DNA of 64,000 nt from Nitrosopumilus ureiphilus (GTDB taxonomy: Archaea; Thermoproteota; Nitrososphaeria; Nitrososphaerales; Nitrosopumilaceae). Positions 61,354-64,000 of the stretch are shown piece after piece (position 1 is the stretch's first letter; each line of letters opens with the position of its first letter). The position numbers and the translations under genes are program-made. Where the stretch lies: the NCBI RefSeq assembly GCF_013407185.1, contig NZ_CP026995.1:1695913-1759912 (forward strand), read 5' to 3'. The notes under the pieces are model-generated. The model saw nothing but the letters and a program-made list of their open reading frames with translations. It did no database searches and had not been told where the DNA came from.

Positions 61354-62268
61354 TTAGACATCAATATTCTTTCCACAATGAGGACAAATTGTTTTTTCAG
61401 ATTCTAGTTCATATGATTCGGCTATCCTCTCAGTCATTAAGACATTACAAACATCCCAAGGAGTAATTGAAATGTCCTTATAAACAACATATGGGTGATC
61501 CATTTCATACATCATTGTACAAAGCTGTCTAATATTCAGATCTTCTTTGATTACGGCCACATTCTCTAATTCTACTTGATTAATTTGGATATCTAAAAAA
61601 TTGTCAACATCAGGATTAAATTTCAGTATTTTTGAAATTTCTTTTAGTATTAATCGATCACTGATAAATTGATCCGAAAATTCCAGCAGAATCTTTCGAG
61701 TATTATGTTTAAACATTAATTCAACAATGGTTCTCAATGAATCATCGGGTTGAAAAGTGATCATTTTCTTTTTTGGCATTGAAGAAATACAAGTATTAGT
61801 TTTGCATCTTATTCCAACTTCCAACATTTTTCTTGCCGAAATGGGTGAATATCCTTGAAAAGAATTAGGGGTAATTGCAAAAGCTCGTCTAGAGGCTTTC
61901 CATTTATCCATCAAATCTTGGAATGTTATCATTTTTTCTACAATAAGTAAATCCTTAAACATAATTTCTTGGACTTTGGTTTCATATTGAGAATTACTAG
62001 TAGGATTTGCTCGTATGTAATTTAATAAATCATAACCACCAATCATCCCTATGGGATTATGATCATCATCTCTAATTACAATCGAGTCGACTGAGGATTC
62101 AAGATATTGAACACACATTTCAGTAGCTATGTACACTTCACGTTCTTTGTTTAGATATACACATGGAGTGTCAGTCAAACTGTCAGAAAATATTTGCTCT
62201 AGGGTTAATTCAGAAATATCATATTTTGGAGGGGATATCCAAGGCCTCACAATATTATGCACACACAT
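61354..62268 (-). CDS. CBS-domain protein with C-terminal zinc ribbon
   Basis: The 304-residue protein carries two CBS pairs: STDTPC-like N-terminal CBS (DSIVIRDDDHNPIGMIGGYD) and a second (ITFQPDDSLRTIVELMFKHN). The C-terminus has CPHCGKN, a zinc half-site. CBS domains bind adenine nucleotides and act as energy sensors. The gene at 62388 is a divergent paralogue. The C-terminal zinc residues are lacking in that copy. Confidence 0.85.
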   Translation of the reverse strand: MCVHNIVRPWISPPKYDISELTLEQIFSDSLTDTPCVYLNKEREVYIATEMCVQYLESSVDSIVIRDDDHNPIGMIGGYDLLNYIRANPTSNSQYETKVQEIMFKDLLIVEKMITFQDLMDKWKASRRAFAITPNSFQGYSPISARKMLEVGIRCKTNTCISSMPKKKMITFQPDDSLRTIVELMFKHNTRKILLEFSDQFISDRLILKEISKILKFNPDVDNFLDIQINQVELENVAVIKEDLNIRQLCTMMYEMDHPYVVYKDISITPWDVCNVLMTERIAESYELESEKTICPHCGKNIDV

Positions 62269-62387
62269 TAATGCTATTTCAAATGCTTTTTGATTATTCG
62301 TAATGAGAATAACCTAATTTTTAGTAGATCTTATCAAATGTGATAATTATTGATTGCTGCTTTATGTAACAAAACCAACTATAGTAT

Positions 62388-63221
62388 ATGCCACAGAACA
62401 TTCCAATAGCAGAAAGAACACTTGGTGAATTACTTCCAGAAAGACTGACATGGTCACTATGTGTCCATATTGACAAAGGAAAAGAAGTGTGGGTTGTAAC
62501 TGGAATGCTGGTTCAATACTTGGAATCAGCCACAGATTCAATCATTGTAAGAGATAAGGAACACAATCCAATTGGCACAATTGGAGGAAAAGAAATCATG
62601 GAGAATTTGTCAAAGAATCCAACTTTGAGTTTATTCTATGGAACCAAAGTGGAAGACATTATGGAGCCAAATCCAGTTACTGTCTCAAAGGAAACAAAAT
62701 ACAAAGATTTGATGAATTTTTGGAAGGAGAGAGGAAGAGCTTATGCTGTAATTCCTAATGAGTGGGGGTTTTACTCTGCAATTTCTGCACAAAAAATTCT
62801 AGAGATTGGCAAGAGATGTAAAACTAACCTTACAATTGAAGACTTGCCAAAAAAGAAACCAGTGACCTTCAAAAAAGGAGATACGTTTGGCAGCGTCATT
62901 AATTCAATGTTTGATAACAAAGCAAGAAAGATTTTGCTAGAAGGTTCCAACAAGTATCTTAGTGACAGATTGATTATTGAAGCCATTTCAGAGAAAATGA
63001 AGCATCTAAAAGAGACAGATGACTTTCTAAATGAATCAGTCGACATTGTAGATTTAGAAGAAGCAAAAGTAATTGGCGATAATTTGAAAATTAATGAAGT
63101 GGCATCTATGATGCATGATATGGCTCATCCATTTATTATTTACAAAGATTGGCTTGTAACACCGTGGGATATTTGCAAGGTTTTACTGTCTCCAGAAATT
63201 ACAGAATACGTAGTAAAATGA
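62388..63221 (+). CDS. CBS-domain protein, divergent paralogue
   Basis: The 277-residue protein aligns with its neighbour over its length: DSIIVRDKEHNPIGTIGGKE, VTVSKETKYKDLMNFWKERG and SVINSMFDNKARKILLEGSN. The zinc tail is absent. The two genes are divergent and 119 bases apart, so they probably share a control region. An adenine-nucleotide sensor role is inferred from family. Confidence 0.88.
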   Translation: MPQNIPIAERTLGELLPERLTWSLCVHIDKGKEVWVVTGMLVQYLESATDSIIVRDKEHNPIGTIGGKEIMENLSKNPTLSLFYGTKVEDIMEPNPVTVSKETKYKDLMNFWKERGRAYAVIPNEWGFYSAISAQKILEIGKRCKTNLTIEDLPKKKPVTFKKGDTFGSVINSMFDNKARKILLEGSNKYLSDRLIIEAISEKMKHLKETDDFLNESVDIVDLEEAKVIGDNLKINEVASMMHDMAHPFIIYKDWLVTPWDICKVLLSPEITEYVVK

Positions 63222-63524
63222 AATATTGACTATTTCTTTTAATGGATGGATTTTAGATTCACAGATATTCTCAAATATCTTAGTGGATTCAAACTCATCC
63301 CACTAGAAATGACTTGGAGAACATAATCAAGAGCATAGATGTTACACTTTAGCGAATTTTGTTGTAGGAATTAGACATAGTGAGAATTTTGCATGAAAAA
63401 GTTCAAAGTATTATATTTTCATTAATTTTTAAAAAAATTAGAGAAATTCTATGGTAAATGACATATTGTATTTGTAAGACAGTGTGTACTCAATAGTTAT
63501 ATCAAAATTAAACGAATACAAGGT
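63222..63524. other. Intergenic stretch, nothing recognised
   Basis: These 303 bases hold no frame or hairpin that I would defend. TTTTTAAAAAAATTA near 63426-63440 is a promoter-like A/T tract of the following regulator. Confidence 0.45.
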
Positions 63525-63854
63525 ATGCAAACTTTACAACATATCTTCAAAATTGAAGAACAGGAAAGAAAAGACGGCATACTTGAGATTTTATCTGACA
63601 AGTATTGCAGGATCATTTTAGAATCTATTATGCACAAGCCAAAATCTGCAATAGAAATAACAGCCGAGGCCAACATACCAATGAGTACTGTATATAGAAG
63701 AATCCAAACACTTCATGACAATAACTTGGTCAAAACATCAGGAATCATTACAGACGACGGAAAGAGACTATTCCTGTATAAAAGCAAGATAAAAGGAATT
63801 CAAAGCAGATTCAATGATGGAAAAACAGAAGTTGAGTTAATACTCAACAACTAA
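63525..63854 (+). CDS. Winged-helix (ArsR-like) transcriptional regulator
   Basis: The 109-residue protein has the winged helix DGILEILSDKYCRIILESIM, then ANIPMSTVYRRIQTLHDNNL and a wing (KTSGIITDDGKRLFLYKSKI). It would bind DNA as a dimer. Cysteine content is low (one), so it is not a metal sensor. The target is unknown. Confidence 0.82.
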   Translation: MQTLQHIFKIEEQERKDGILEILSDKYCRIILESIMHKPKSAIEITAEANIPMSTVYRRIQTLHDNNLVKTSGIITDDGKRLFLYKSKIKGIQSRFNDGKTEVELILNN

Positions 63855-63873
63855 TTTTTGTTTCTAATATTCA

Positions 63874-64000
63874 TGTTCGTTAAAGTCATCACCTAATGCA
63901 ATTGTGATAATTACTGTAGTTTCAGTTAATTGTGATTTGACGGTTTGTTCTGGCAAGAATTCATGAAATATCTCCTTTAGGAGTTGTTCAGCAAGTAATG
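63874..64000 (-). CDS. C-terminal end of a hypothetical protein (cut by window edge)
   Basis: The last 41 codons on the minus strand are open to base 64000 and end in a stop at 63874: LLAEQLLKEIFHEFLPEQTV, then KSQLTETTVIITIALGDDFN and EHEY. Nothing more can be said without the rest of the gene. Confidence 0.6.

Noticed and set aside
1-64000. CRISPR arrays
   Set aside because: No regularly spaced short repeats with unique spacers were seen; the only repeats are the two long copies at the tRNA-Met island and isolated hairpins.

Overview
The window looks like a chromosomal segment of an ammonia-oxidising archaeon of the Nitrosopumilus type (Nitrososphaerota, formerly Thaumarchaeota). It is AT-rich. 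It encodes archaeal information machinery (proteasome alpha subunit, TFB, RtcB, an intron-bearing tRNA) together with a eukaryotic-type topoisomerase IB, which within Archaea is a hallmark of this phylum. It also has secreted proteins with the PDWVKNNAKWW-type repeats common in this group. Many genes start with TTG or GTG. I assigned names by reading motifs and recalling families; no database search was run.

Layout. 1-11.5 kb is mostly core genome: a toprim fragment, glutamate dehydrogenase, a winged-helix regulator, proteasome alpha, a UbiE-like methyltransferase with an MFS transporter, a PII-like protein, TatA, an orphan DNA methyltransferase, a DUF1998 helicase, an SDR and topoisomerase IB. 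At 11.57 kb lies an elongator tRNA-Met gene with a 40-nt intron at an unusual position. It is followed by an island: a 422-bp direct repeat (11673-12094 and 17363-17784, two mismatches) that begins inside the tRNA 3' end encloses about 5.3 kb coding for two secreted or surface proteins and two small proteins. 17.8-20.9 kb is a scarred region with microproteins, an IS605-like right-end hairpin, a candidate three-way-junction RNA, a broken rhodanese gene and an intact HtpX.

21-34.3 kb carries ion and stress functions (DASS transporter, three universal stress proteins, a P-type ATPase), a class III PHA synthase, an integrase remnant, dodecin, RtcB and YjbQ. 34.4-40 kb is an envelope cluster: a secreted beta-propeller protein, three small membrane proteins and a SIMPL-cupredoxin-SIMPL fusion. 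Glutamine synthetase follows at 40.4-41.8 kb and, with glutamate dehydrogenase and the PII-like protein, forms the nitrogen-assimilation theme of the window.

42-54 kb is accessory and rich in tiny genes: cysteine-rich zinc-ribbon proteins, lysine-rich proteins, a FilR1-type regulator, a second DUF1998 helicase, a decayed response regulator, a possible phasin and an internally deleted IS200/IS605 element with hairpins at both ends. 54-64 kb returns to more conserved genes: TFB, an SPFH/band-7 protein, a zinc-ribbon methyltransferase, an uncharacterised protein next to a SirB1-type transglutaminase-like protein, a divergent pair of CBS proteins and a winged-helix regulator.

The most unusual items are the tRNA-Met island and its long flanking repeats, the copper-domain insertion in a SIMPL protein, the PII protein with a shortened T-loop, the predicted structured RNA at 19179-19249, and the paralogous microprotein families shared between the two scarred regions. 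No CRISPR array or rRNA was seen.
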